64,000 nucleotides of DNA, from positions 40,609,053 through 40,673,052 of the forward strand of contig NC_084702.1 of NCBI RefSeq assembly GCF_028389875.1, given 5' to 3'. The notes under the pieces were generated by a model that did no database searches, was not told the origin of the DNA, and was given only the letters and a program-made list of their open reading frames with translations. The stretch is from Rhea pennata. Lineage: Eukaryota; Chordata; Aves; Rheiformes; Rheidae. Shown here in pieces: positions 26,600-38,527 of this stretch (the first letter of the stretch is position 1; each line of letters starts with the position of its first letter). Made by a program: the position numbers and the translations under genes.

Positions 26600-26935
26600 C
26601 CTGCACCTTTCCAGACTGATATGTCATAAATTGTTTTAATCTTTAATAGGGAAGCTATTCTCTAGCTTCAGTAACCTTACCATTCTTCTCTGTAACTTCC
26701 CACTTTCCATACTTCCTTTCTGAGCTATTCCAGCCCGCTGTGTTCAAGATGTGGAAACATCCTGGATACATATATGGAGGCATAATGGTGGGGCTCTGGT
26801 TTATCATTTACCCTTTTCCAAACAACTTGGATCTTCTTCTGCTTTTCTGACCCATGCTGAGCACTGCATTGATGTGTTCACAGGATGCACCTTGCCTCCG
26901 ATGAGCCCTCTCCTTTTTCCTTTGCCGAAAGGAGG
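26600..26935 (-). mobile_element. Ancient CR1-clade LINE fragment, reverse orientation
   Basis: Read on the + strand it has, in order, 'GGGAAGCTATTC', 'CATTCTTCTCTGTAAC', 'TTTCTGAGC', 'TTCAAGATGTGG', 'ATATGGAGGCATAATGGTG', 'TATCATTTACCCTTTTCC' and a following 'TGCTGAGCACTGCAT'. These match, with heavy divergence, the reverse complement of the upstream part of CR1 3' regions common to turtles, crocodilians and birds. No 3' terminus is recognisable; boundaries are approximate. Confidence 0.6.
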
Positions 26936-27315
26936 TGGCACAATTCCTAATTGAACCGCCTCACTTCAGTCTCTAAGTCAGATGTGATGAATTAGGAATT
27001 TCAAGCTTGTTTGACAGAAGCTGCAAAGAGAACTTAAGGCGGGATATAGCAGAAAGTCATTATTTATGTTCAGACCCTAGCAGAGCAGTACGTTTTTGTG
27101 CTGTTCCCAGTGCTTTTATTTTCTCTTCCAGCTGCCTGTTCAGAACGATGAAGTTTTCTCCCCATCTCTCTGCATTTCCAGCTCCCTTTGGTGAGAGGGG
27201 AACATGTGTGTGTTGAGGAATGTCACGGCCATGCCTTGAACACTGGCGGCAAAATGGCATTCCTGAGTGTGGACTACCAGGGAGGCAGGATTTCACTGAA
27301 ATGCCGAGGTATACT

Positions 27316-27405
27316 GTATCTCCTTTTCTACACCACTGATGACTGGTGCTTGCTGTTAATGTATCTCCTTTTCTACACCAGTGATGACTGGTGCTTGCTG
27401 TTAAT
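27316..27405. repeat. 45-bp tandem duplication, two copies
   Basis: Copies 27316-27360 and 27361-27405 differ by one base (C/G at copy position 20) and abut exactly. The unit length is a multiple of three, so the open frames on both strands run through it. High identity implies a recent event. Confidence 0.95.
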
Positions 27406-30376
27406 GTTTTCACTGAGATCCCACCAGGGAACAATCCCTGGGGTATAACCTGTCAGATCTGGAGCCCCTTTACAATAGCAATACCTGCCTAAAGGGGGCA
27501 GAGACCAACATGAATCAAACTACAGGAGTGAAAGACCCTTGCAACACTTCCCAGATGGATGCTCAGAAGTGCTCTGATATGTGCAGTAGAAAGAGGGGCG
27601 GAAGGACCTCGGAGGCTGGTCTCCCACTGGGAGTAGGACTACCACCACCACTAGATCACATCTCTTTTCATTGAAAGGTATCATGTCTTGGAACGGCTGG
27701 TGGGGTTGTAATATCCTAGAAAAATCACATTTTCATAACTGGACTTGCAAACCTTATTTTTATCTTTTATATCATAGAGAAAGTCCTAATGAGGATGAGA
27801 GTGCCTGTTGCATTACACAAAGTGCAGGCTTGCAGGTAGAGAGGGCTCCTGCGTTGGCAAGCCGGTCTGAAGGGAGGATCGTTATCGCCAGCTCTTTCGC
27901 TAGAGAGCGGCTTGCTTCATGACTAATGCTCAAGTACAGTTAAGTGGCATAGCTAGTGTTCTTGGCAAAGCAACATATGGTGTTTTCAAGCACTGTAGAT
28001 GTTTCATAGCATATGTTTCCCACTCTGTTACCTTCCAACACTTTGGGGCACCTCTTTGCTTTGTTTATCATTGCTACACTAGTCGTTTTTGCCTTTGTTT
28101 TAAAATGTTAATTATTTATACTGTTGATACTACTACTTTGTAACACAAAGCTAGACACATCTGTCTGCAGTATTCTGTGGGCTTCTGATAATTAAGACTC
28201 CAAATCATGCAAGAGCTCTTCAATGCCAGATTCTGCTGTGACCTTCTATCATATTACGTGTGCTGCTCATGGCTGGGGACCCATTGTGCGAAGCACTACG
28301 GCCTTGGTTTTATGCCAGCCAGAAACTCAATACATTTTTTGACTCTTTGGCATGTGTCATTTAGGTCATGGCATTTTTATTTGCACTTGTAGGCTTTATA
28401 TAAATAAGCCTGGCTCAGAGGCAGGCAGATAGATGTATGTACATATAGAGGCATAAAGCCCAGCTGTGCCTGGGGTTAGGTCCATCAGGACAGTATTCAG
28501 GGAACCTCATTTTGCACTCCTTGGAAAAGCTGTTGTGATATTTTCTCCAGAGTCTAATGAGCTAGTCTCAGAACAAACCTTACGAGTCATCACAGTTTCC
28601 ATTTACACAAAGCTGAGATTAAATGAAATGAAAGGAATAGGTAGCTACTCCATTTATGAGGACTGATGCCACCGTGAAGGGCAGCAACAAAGAGTCTTTC
28701 TGTCAGCTTAGAGGGCCGTCTACAGAGAGGCAAACTGCAACAACCTGGACTACTGAATGTGGAAGACTTGCCACATATGTCATATGGTGGTAATGTTAGG
28801 TCTTCTGCCAGCTCTGTGTCCTGTGTATTTCCTGATGTCTGCTGAGGAACAAGGGAGGTTTTATATGTTGGTGAATCTACTATATTTTCCCCACTTCGAA
28901 CATTTAAGGTACAACTCCATTTTGTGAACAGCCTGTCATATAAAGCAGGCAGGAGTCTATGATAGAGGTACTAAGGTTAAAAGACACGTAACCCTACAAA
29001 TGTGTTGTCTGGGGAAAATAAAGACTTTGGTTTCTTCATCAGTACATGGCAAAATCACTTAAAAATGAGTCACACACAATAAGAAACCTGGCTTGAAAAA
29101 CATGAAGATATGTGGAGCCCCGGCCTCTGCTGTAAGCCGGCTTTCCATCCCAGCTCACCAGCAGCCCAACTCCCGAGTGCTGTGGCACAACAGGAGCTGG
29201 TGTTCCTCTCTAACTTCTTGAGGGGCCTGGCTGGCCATTGCCCTGAGACAGCCTGGAGCTGTCTTTGGTGGGTTTCAACGTCTCTTATGGTGATTTTTAA
29301 GTCCCCTGGATTGAATAAAGTGAACAAATGTTCACATTCAAGCTAAACTAGAAAATAACATGTTGTAATGGGTCACCCAGTCATGTATTGACTGCTCACA
29401 ATGCATTCATTTTTCATTTTCAAGAGAGAATAGCTGAAGAGTCAAGCAGCAAACTAAGTCAAATGAAAGCTAATACAGTAAGATAGTGCCGTTGTTGATT
29501 CAAACTCCTACTGAACAGTAACATTTGGCTGCTTGAAAAAAAGGTCATACAGGCCTGTTTCACTTACACAGCTGCTTTTGTTTCTCGCAATCACATCTGC
29601 TGAAGTTGCAAATACAGCAGAGGCATAACCTAGATTGCTCAGTCAGTGTAGCTTGCATTTCTGGGGTCTCCAGTTTTTTCTTGATTTTTGTAAATGTTTG
29701 TAATGCTTTGCAGTTAAAAAAAAAGACACCCAAAAATCCTACATCTGCCTCTGAGTTTGACATAAGCTGTGTCAACTCCCACAGAAAAAATAAAAGCTCG
29801 ATCATTTAATTTACCTAGAGCTGATGCGAGATAGCCAGCAACCTGCTTATGTTCTCTGACACTTGATCAAAGTGCATTTTCTGCTCGGGCAACACTTATG
29901 TCAACGGCTTGCTTCACTCACCAGATAAGCTTTGCAAAGGACATGATACGATCAAAGCAAGGTGCGTTGAGCAATGGTGCTTGCCGATGCACATTCCTCC
30001 TGATAAATACGTGTTTATACTTGCGCGAAGCTCTTCTGCAGCCAAGCTGCGTTTTGTAGCCTACTGGTACTTTGTTCTTCCAGCTCGCAAGCCCGGGACT
30101 TGATTCTGTCCTGCCTTACATACATGTAAATCAGGAAAGCATACACGAGCTAAATGAAACTGGAAGCAGGTCAGGAGCACCTTCATCCAGACCAAATGGT
30201 TGGTCTCCTTCTGGCTTCTGAGGAGGAAACTTAAGCGTAGCAGGTCTGCGGGGAACACACAACCAGGCAGCTTACTCTGGAGCTGATTCCTGGGAAGGAT
30301 TAGCCATATGTGTGCCAATATTAAACCATAAATGCTCCTACGGTTTACTAAATACCAGCTGTTGGAATAACACCAT

Positions 30377-30470
30377 TTAATAATAATAATGATAGTAATA
30401 GTACTAATAACCACAAATAATATAAACTACTTTAATAATAGTAATACCACACAATAATAGTAATGTCACA
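30377..30470. repeat. Degenerate AAT-type microsatellite
   Basis: Scattered TAATAATAAT and TAGTAATA units over about 90 bp, partly decayed. Confidence 0.7.
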
Positions 30471-30727
30471 TAAATATCAGATGTCGGAAAAAAATCAATA
30501 CAAAACTGGCACCCCAAGAAAATGGAACTGACATTGATATAATGTATAATACGTACATGCGTACGCACATTCACCTTATGCTGGCTCTGCCTGGCAAGCC
30601 TGATTAAATAAAATAAGAGGTAATCATTCTGTTTTAGCATGGCCAACACCTATTTCTTTTACACTTGAAGACAACAGTTTGGTGGCACAGGGGTTACTGC
30701 AGACTCTTCCTGTGAGTCTCCTAAACT

Positions 30728-30751
30728 TTTTTTCTTTTTTTTTTTTTTTTT
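30728..30751. repeat. Poly-T tract with one interruption
   Basis: T7, C, then T16. No retroposon body was recognised on either side. Confidence 0.9.
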
Positions 30752-32729
30752 GGCCAGACAGGACCATCAATCTTCTGATCTGGCCCAAGCCATATTTAGC
30801 AATCTCTGCACTGTTTTAGAAGTCCTTTTCTGGATGGAAATGCAGGAAAACACGTACTTACAGCTAAATGCATACTTCAGATTTTTTCATAGGGCATTTT
30901 CTTTGTGCACAATCTTCATGGCTTCCCTATTGGCTGAGGATTTTTCTTTTGTTGGAAAATCAGCTTTTAATTTCCTCTTTTTGCCCTACCAGCTAAATTC
31001 ATGCAGGGATGAATAAAAGCTGTGATGAGTAGACCCCTAAAATTTTCGTTATGGAGCTAGGAGCCTCTTCAGAAAGTGTACGCATCGGACTGCAGTGCAG
31101 TAACTACCAGCTTGCTCTCTTGGGGACCGTCCGTGGGGCGCTCTGAAGTAAGCCATGTGCTGCTAGAGCTCTGCCAGCCTCACAGCACAACCCCTGGGGC
31201 AGAGTGAACAGGCAGCAAGGATTCATGGCTTTTCTGCTGTGAAATTCCCAAACGGATGACTTCCTTCTTCCCCTGTGACTTTTTTCACCCGTGTATGCTT
31301 ATATCCCTGTACTTAACACTGGCAAGATTACTTAAGGTATAGGGGAAGCACAACTGGTACATCTTTTTTAAGTCATGAGTTGGTCAGTCTTTATTATCAG
31401 ACATTTCCGAAGTCTGGAGATGCACAGGCAGCCGTGACAGGTGAGCGTGTCTTTGGCACACTCAGCTTGGCTGTATGCAATTTGAAAAATACACCATGAA
31501 AATGTCTTTCTAAAGAGATGTCATCATTAAACCCTTAGAAATGTTACAAAACTAAAGTTTTGATGCAGTTACTCTCTTAGCAATTGCAAATTACTTGGCA
31601 GGTATTTTCAGATTCATTATAAAGTGTATTCCCTTTAGGAACAGAAGGACAGAACAGTATGTTGTTTTGCATTTACGTCCAGGTATCTGAAGGAAAACTT
31701 ATTTATTTGTATGTTCTCTTCTCCTATCCTAAGAAATGGGATATCTGCCAACTTCTTGTGAAGAAGAAAGTGAAATCCTATCATGTGAACAGTAAAATGC
31801 AAAATCAGGAAAGAGATTACCATAACCATATGCATTGGCATTTGCAAATATCTTTCATTTCTAAATGGCTTTACAAATCCTAGCTTTGCTCAGACTTAGT
31901 CTTTGCATGAGCATACCTAAAGCTCATGCACATAATTCCAGTATGGAAAATGGAATAGTCACATGAATTTATCTGCAGAAACCATATAGGACAAGCAAAA
32001 CTGCAGGTATCTTCACTCACCACTGAAATCACAACAGTAGTAAGGGGAATTGCTGTGAAAAAGAAGGGAATATTATTATTATTTGTGAAAACACTGTTTC
32101 TTAAACACTTTCCAGCTACTTCTTGTGTTTAAAGACCCATTCTGCTTGCAGTGAAGCCATGAAATGACTATCGCTGAGTCCACAGGATGTTGGATCAGGC
32201 GCTCCTGGTATGTTCTCGTGCACCACAATAGTTAAGCCAGTGAGTGAATAGCCTTTGCCTTTTTTTTTAGTGTCACTGATACTGCGTCTGTCCATATAAA
32301 CTTCAGCCTGCTTTGTGGCTGCTGTCTCTCCATTCCCCAGCTAACATTAAATTAGCTCTAAACTAGAGAGAAATCAGTAGCGTAACACCTCAGGCTGCAG
32401 CAATGAAGTCCTTCCATGCGATTTCTGGCAGCCTTGTGCTTGACTGAGCACCATCCTGCTGCAGCTGCACCACAGAGGGTACCCCCAGGCTTAGCGCTAG
32501 GGCACCGAGGGGTGCACAGCCCTTCCTCACTCTTTTAATTGTGTGGTTGCTAGCTGGGGATATCCAGACCAACTGTGTGTAAGTCACTAAGAGCGCACTA
32601 GCTGAATACACAACTGCCACAATACAACTGCCACAAATTGAGTAAATGAAAATAATCCATATTAAAAAAGTACCCTCTTTTATTTGCCCTAAGTAATTTT
32701 TATTTTACTTAAGAAAATTAGATTTTACC

Positions 32730-33239
32730 TTAAACTGTCTTGTTGTGCTGACACTCGGGCTTGGAAAGACAGCTCGGGCTGTTCCCTGTATCAGTGGACA
32801 GACTCCGCGTGTAGAAGTTCCCCTTGATACAGAAATCCAATTGTCCTGCCGTTTCTTTTTGGAAATGTAATTGTTTTCTTGATTGAACTTCTTTTCTTGT
32901 TCTTCTGGAAAAACAAAGCAGGAAACCTGCCCCCTCTTTTCCTTTTTTCCCAGCTGTTTGAAAAAACATAGAAGTTTTACAACTTTCCTTTGGAAATGCT
33001 GAAAGTTGTGTAGGAACAAGAGAAACAAGACTTCTCCTTGCTTCCATCCCGGTTGCTTGAAATGCAGCAGGTCTTTTGTTCCCACAGCAGTGCAACAAGT
33101 CGTTTGTTAGCAAGTTAGGTAAGTCCTGAAAGCAAGCAAGAGTGAGACGTTCTGTGCCATTTGGAATGGAATCAAAGAGAGAAATATTTTTTTCACAATC
33201 TTTTCCCACAGAAACACTGGTGAGAGAAACATTCTTCAA
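32730..33239 (-). other. Unidentified 169-codon open frame, minus strand
   Basis: An open frame in DNA of ordinary base composition, overlapped by a 126-codon frame on the same strand (33085-32705). I recognise no family, signal peptide or membrane segment. The end of the frame is followed by a GTAAAAT donor-like sequence. By a rough estimate one or two frames of this length are expected by chance in 64 kb, so it is listed as unproven. Confidence 0.15.
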
Positions 33240-36200
33240 AGTGTAAAGGGTTGCTTCTAGGAAGAGCTGCTCTCTTTATATGTCAGAGCTACAGTTTCCC
33301 TTGGGAAAGTTGTCATTTTTTTCAGATTATTTGACCCTTTGGTAAAGGACTTGCATTCTTTACCTAAAGATAAAGCGACAAGAAGAACATGGAGCTGAAA
33401 TTCTGGACATTAGTCTTTCTCCTCATTTGTCCAGGCCAAGAGATCTGAGGACACCTAAGAAGCAAGTCTCTAAACAATTAAGGATGATTTGAATGGGGTC
33501 CAGTTTAAAGCCTTCCTATTATAACTATACATTTGACTGTTTTTATTATTTTGTGCTCAGCAGATGAAGTATTGGAAATATGCTGAGCCCACTGACAAGC
33601 TTAAGCATATGGAGAAAAATACTTTCTAGAAGACCAGAACTTACAGAGCTCCAGATGGTAAAATGAGAGCTAAATCTTCTGTTGAAGAGATCAATGAGCT
33701 AAACTAATAGAAGTCATGCATAACACAACCTACATGACATAGAGGACAACAACAGAGTCCTTTTCTATGAACATCTGTTAGATCTATAGGCCTGTAAGGA
33801 GATCTCTCTCAAGCCTGTGTACTTAGCATGTTTGCAGTGTGTTCATCAGTTTTGACAACAATTTGGGGCTCTGCGTCGGCGGGAGCCAAGGCCTGACACC
33901 TTAGCCTTGTGCAGCCGCCAGAGAGAATTTCTGGTTTTGTCCGTGTGTGAGCTTCTGGGCAACAGCAGATGCTCCCATGCATCCTGGTCATTTCTATGCG
34001 AGCTTTAACAGTGTTTTATCAAAAGCATTTTCTCTTTTTTATTTCCCTCCCTGTCAGCCCTTCAGAAGCACATTCGTGCCCGCTAAAGGATTTGCTCTTT
34101 CTCTCCTCTTCACGTAACTTATCTTGTCTCCATACCTCTTGTGACTCCGTTACCATCCCAGTGGGATGGTAACTTCTGTCATTGACTAGTTTAATGTACT
34201 TAATGTTTTAATGCATAGTTAGATTTATTTTAGTATATTTTTAAGCTGCAACAGTAAAAATAAACAAAAACAATACAGCAGACAGAGGTCAGTGCATTTA
34301 TTTAGATAATTTGAGATGCTTTTCAAATGTTGTAATGTTTGGTGTATTTTAGAGCAGATAATATAGCATTACATCAATAGTGTTTAGAGACCATACAAGA
34401 GCAATTAAGTATACTAATATTTTTCTTCAACGAAAGTTTCTGGAAGACATTTACTACATTCACTTAAGAAAATGATAGCGCTGTGAAGACTAATGAAACA
34501 GCTGCCTTGGACAGCAGAATTTAATTTTCCTCTTCCTGATTCTCATCAATACTAATCCAAGAGTAATATACTTACTTGTATACAGCCAGATTTTTAAAAG
34601 TATTTAGGAGCCAACCTCTTGCTGATTTCAGTGAGATTTAAGGACCTGTTCATTTCTGCAATATGTATACGATTTTCATAAGGTGAGAATGCAATCCAGG
34701 TGTCCAATCAACATTAGATCATTTGATCAATTTATGTATCAATACGAGATAATTTCTTATTTTTCTAAAAGAGAGCTAAGATTTCTTTTTGCAGATTTTA
34801 AAAAATCTTTTATATTGATCTTTCTGTTGGCTTGTATTTTATTCAAAACATAAATACTGTTATGCCGTAGTTTGTTAACAATCCAGGCAGTTATGAAGAC
34901 AACAGCACTTGAGCCCCCTAATTCCACATGCACCCAACGTGTTTACTGTCTGGGTTACTCAGAGTAGCAGGGATATGGCTATGTCATTAAAACTTTGGGA
35001 GTGCACAGTGTTCTTGAGCAGTTCTGCAAGCAATCCATAAAATCTGTAATACTGTAAGTGATTCATCCCTGGCTTTTAGACAGCTAGCTTCTGCTCATAC
35101 GTTTCAAATGAAAATTGTTTAGACCAGCTGCTTTAGACCAACTTTTCAAATTTATCCATTACTAGTGTGGGCATAAGTGCAGGGAAGTATATCAGTATTG
35201 CTATTACTAGTCTTGATAACCAGGAAAAAATCTATTTTAGTACAAATGGGGAACATTTGGTTTCGGAAGAGAAGAGTCTGAGTTGGTTGCACCCTCTGGG
35301 GTGCAGGCTTGGGCAGTAACAACTGATGTGATTCAGCCTCAGATTAAAACAGCCTTTGAAGAGCTTTGGGCATAATAATATCCCCAAACCCATTTAAAAG
35401 CCCCTGTATTTATGAACTTAATGAGGATCTAAATTATTATTTTAAGAAAAAGAAAAAAGATTCTACCAGTATCCTCACCTATTCTTAGCATGGCATACCT
35501 GAGAGTCAGTGGATGATGTCTCTTACTTTGCAAGTAAACAGTCCTTCAAAGGAAAGTCCAAAATGTTATTTCCCCATAGCTCTTAATCACCATAATAAAA
35601 AGTATTTGAATTTAATTATTTGTCTTACTTTGGACAGACCAGTTCTATAAAATAATCTGTCTTTATCTTTTCAGCACCATGCCTTTTGCTTGTGTTCACC
35701 TTGTAACTCACAGATATGCATTGGGTATAAAGTACAGATATTTATAAAGAAAGATGTTACTTCCACTCCATAGGTGCATGCCTAGATACTGTGGGGAGTA
35801 GCACACTCAAAACCTCAAGTTGCAACATAGCCACTCCATTCAATTTTGTATTACGTTTATTTGGAGACGCCATCCTTTATGCAACCCATTTCTGGTCAGT
35901 TGAAGGCTAATTCAGAAGAAATGTTTATTGAGAAATATGGTCTGATTCACTAACAAATGCACTATGACCAAAGCTTTCATAATGTTTGTGATATGAATGA
36001 AAAACATTTGGAAGAGTTTGACGTTTGTGTTTTGGATTAATAATGGTTTGTGCGTAGTATTTCTCAGGATTTGCACCGGGGAGAACTGCAAGCATCTCTA
36101 CAGCTGTTCTTTCCTCTAATTACCCATCATGACCCAAGCAGATGGCTTTGTCTTTTTCCCATTGCTTCTACGAGATCTCTGTAGAGAGGATTTCAGTCTT

Positions 36201-36858
36201 ACCTTCCTGGGGAAAGTATAACTCAGTCTGAAGGAAGACAAACTCCATATTTGAGCTTCTAATTCATATTCCTTATCTACAAAAATATAAATGTTTTAAA
36301 AAGACTTACTAGTAAAAGTGGGCTTGCAAAGTTCAGTAACAGACTAGATGCATAAGAAGAAAGGAAGGGCAGAGTGTGGCTTACTCACATTTACTCCAGC
36401 ATATTTGATATAGCAATATAAGGAAAGTACCTGGATATTGTACAATGAAGAAAGATAAGATAGAGCTGATAGATAAAGAATGATAGCTAAGCTTATTTTC
36501 AAAACTGTTAAAAACTAGAACACATGTATCTCACAGGATCCCACAAGAATATGCCCTGAGGCTAGAAATCAGTCTTGGGATGGGGATTGTATAACACATT
36601 CCTCAATCCCTTGGAATCTGAGCTGGTACTTCATGAGGGAACTACTCAACCACGTCAGGTTGTCTGTGCATGCTCATTGCTATGGGATTTGGCTCTTGGA
36701 CTGGGATTTAATTCTGAGAGAGCCTGCATGTGATACGATATGGCAGGCAGGATAGCCTCAGTCTGAACGAGGGTCTCCTATTTCACACAGGTGGCCCCAC
36801 AGTAGCACTAGGCCATTGGCAGCATCCGCTGCCTCATTCACCCAAGTAAATCCTCCTC

Positions 36859-36881
36859 TGATAAAAGCAAAGCTTTTATCA
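36859..36881. repeat. 10-bp hairpin with AAA loop
   Basis: TGATAAAAGC and GCTTTTATCA flank AAA. Each arm holds a GATAA core, so it could equally be read as paired GATA-factor sites. No gene nearby. Confidence 0.8.
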
Positions 36882-38505
36882 TACCAATGTGAAAGCTATA
36901 TGAAATGAAAAGGTTAAAACACATTTTGGTGGTCACCTCTCACTTGGCTATTCTGGAGACTGATCTGTGAGAGGAGACTTAGATTTGAAAGGCTCGGCCT
37001 TCCTTTTTGGCTTCATAGCTGTGGACACAACATTGTGCCTTCCCCTTTACTCTTCCAGGAATATGTGTTAGTGCAAACAAGACAGGAGCAACGTGATAGG
37101 ATGTGAGGAATAACCGGGCAGTTAGACACTTGCCTCACTTTTGTTGACCACCAAAAGAGACTGAGGCCAGGATAGAAAGGAGGACTCTAGACGTGGAACT
37201 GCAGGTCAAGCATGCTCCCCATGGGGGCTACTCATCAAGCCAGATCCCTAAGAAAATCAGCTATTTTCAAGTTTGTGGGTCTCTTAGACTTTCAGACAAG
37301 CTTCTCTCCTAGAATGTGCCCTGAGTTGGCAGCTGGGGGATGTGGAGGAGGCCTGGTAGCTCTCTGGCCCCCTGGGGTATCTGTGCATACAGAGTATCCT
37401 TCCTTGCAGTTTTAGCTAGCTTCAGGAGAAGGCACCAAGAGACCTTAACACACACAGCAAGATCTATTGCCACAGGCACAAATGCAAACTGTTAGAATAC
37501 CTATTTTTGTATGGAAGGAGGTACTGAAATGCTAGTGCATATGTGCAGATGTTTAAATAGTTTTTTGCTTCCAGTATTAAATCTGCCATAGGGTAAAATA
37601 ACAGGACTTTCTGCCCTACTCTGTGCCTTTTGAACCACTTGGGCCATGCAAAGATCATGGAAGAAAACATGCATCTCTCTGCAGTAAAGAGTTCTCCAAG
37701 TGGGCGAACTTTTCAAATCATCTTACACCAGTGTTGTCACAGAGTCAGCGTGCCTAACCACATGTTCATTTGCCACTTGAGTAATTCTTGGGTCCTAGGA
37801 AACAATACACTCATCTGAGTGCTCGATGTATCACTGCCACAGGAAAACAGCAGCAAACAAACGAACAGAAAAAGAGTTAATAGAGAAACTGTGGCAGAAA
37901 AAGAGGACAATTCCTTTCATGCATAGCAGTGATCAGACAACTCCTAGTACCCGTCATAAATACTAATTATCCTCAGCATTGCAGGATACAACCAAGATAC
38001 AATGGGTTCCGAGCAGGGTGGCATCCCCTAGTAAATGGTCATAAGATTCTGGCTTGCACAAATGTTCAGGATACAGACTTGCTTTTCCTAGGAAAACCAC
38101 AATTAGTGGGAATAGTTCCTAACAGATATCAGAAAGGAAATGATGAAGAAGAGGGAATATATCCATCCTACTAGAGTGCTCCACCAAAACAAAAAAATCT
38201 TACTGAAAAAAGATGAACTTAGCCTGGAAATGGAGAAATTGCCTGAGAAGCTCTGTCAGAGCATATAACAGTTTGTTTAATGGTGTGGTTGCACAGCATA
38301 ACAATTTCCAAGGAAAGCACTGAGCTGGAGAGATGTTTTTCTACCCTATCATTTGCCAGTGTGGACTACGTTACTGAATGGACTATTGTATGCTCACTCA
38401 GTGCTTTCATACCACTCAGCATAGACTCAGCCAAATACCTGTAAAGGGTGCCAATCTGTATTCTGTTTTGTTTGAGGAATAATCATCTTTTATTTATTTA
38501 CAGGA

Positions 38506-38527
38506 CACTGACAATGTGTTGTCAGTG
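38506..38527. repeat. 9-bp hairpin with TGTG loop
   Basis: CACTGACAA and TTGTCAGTG are exact reverse complements around a four-base loop, just after a TTTACAG acceptor-like sequence. Isolated; no gene recognised nearby. Confidence 0.85.
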
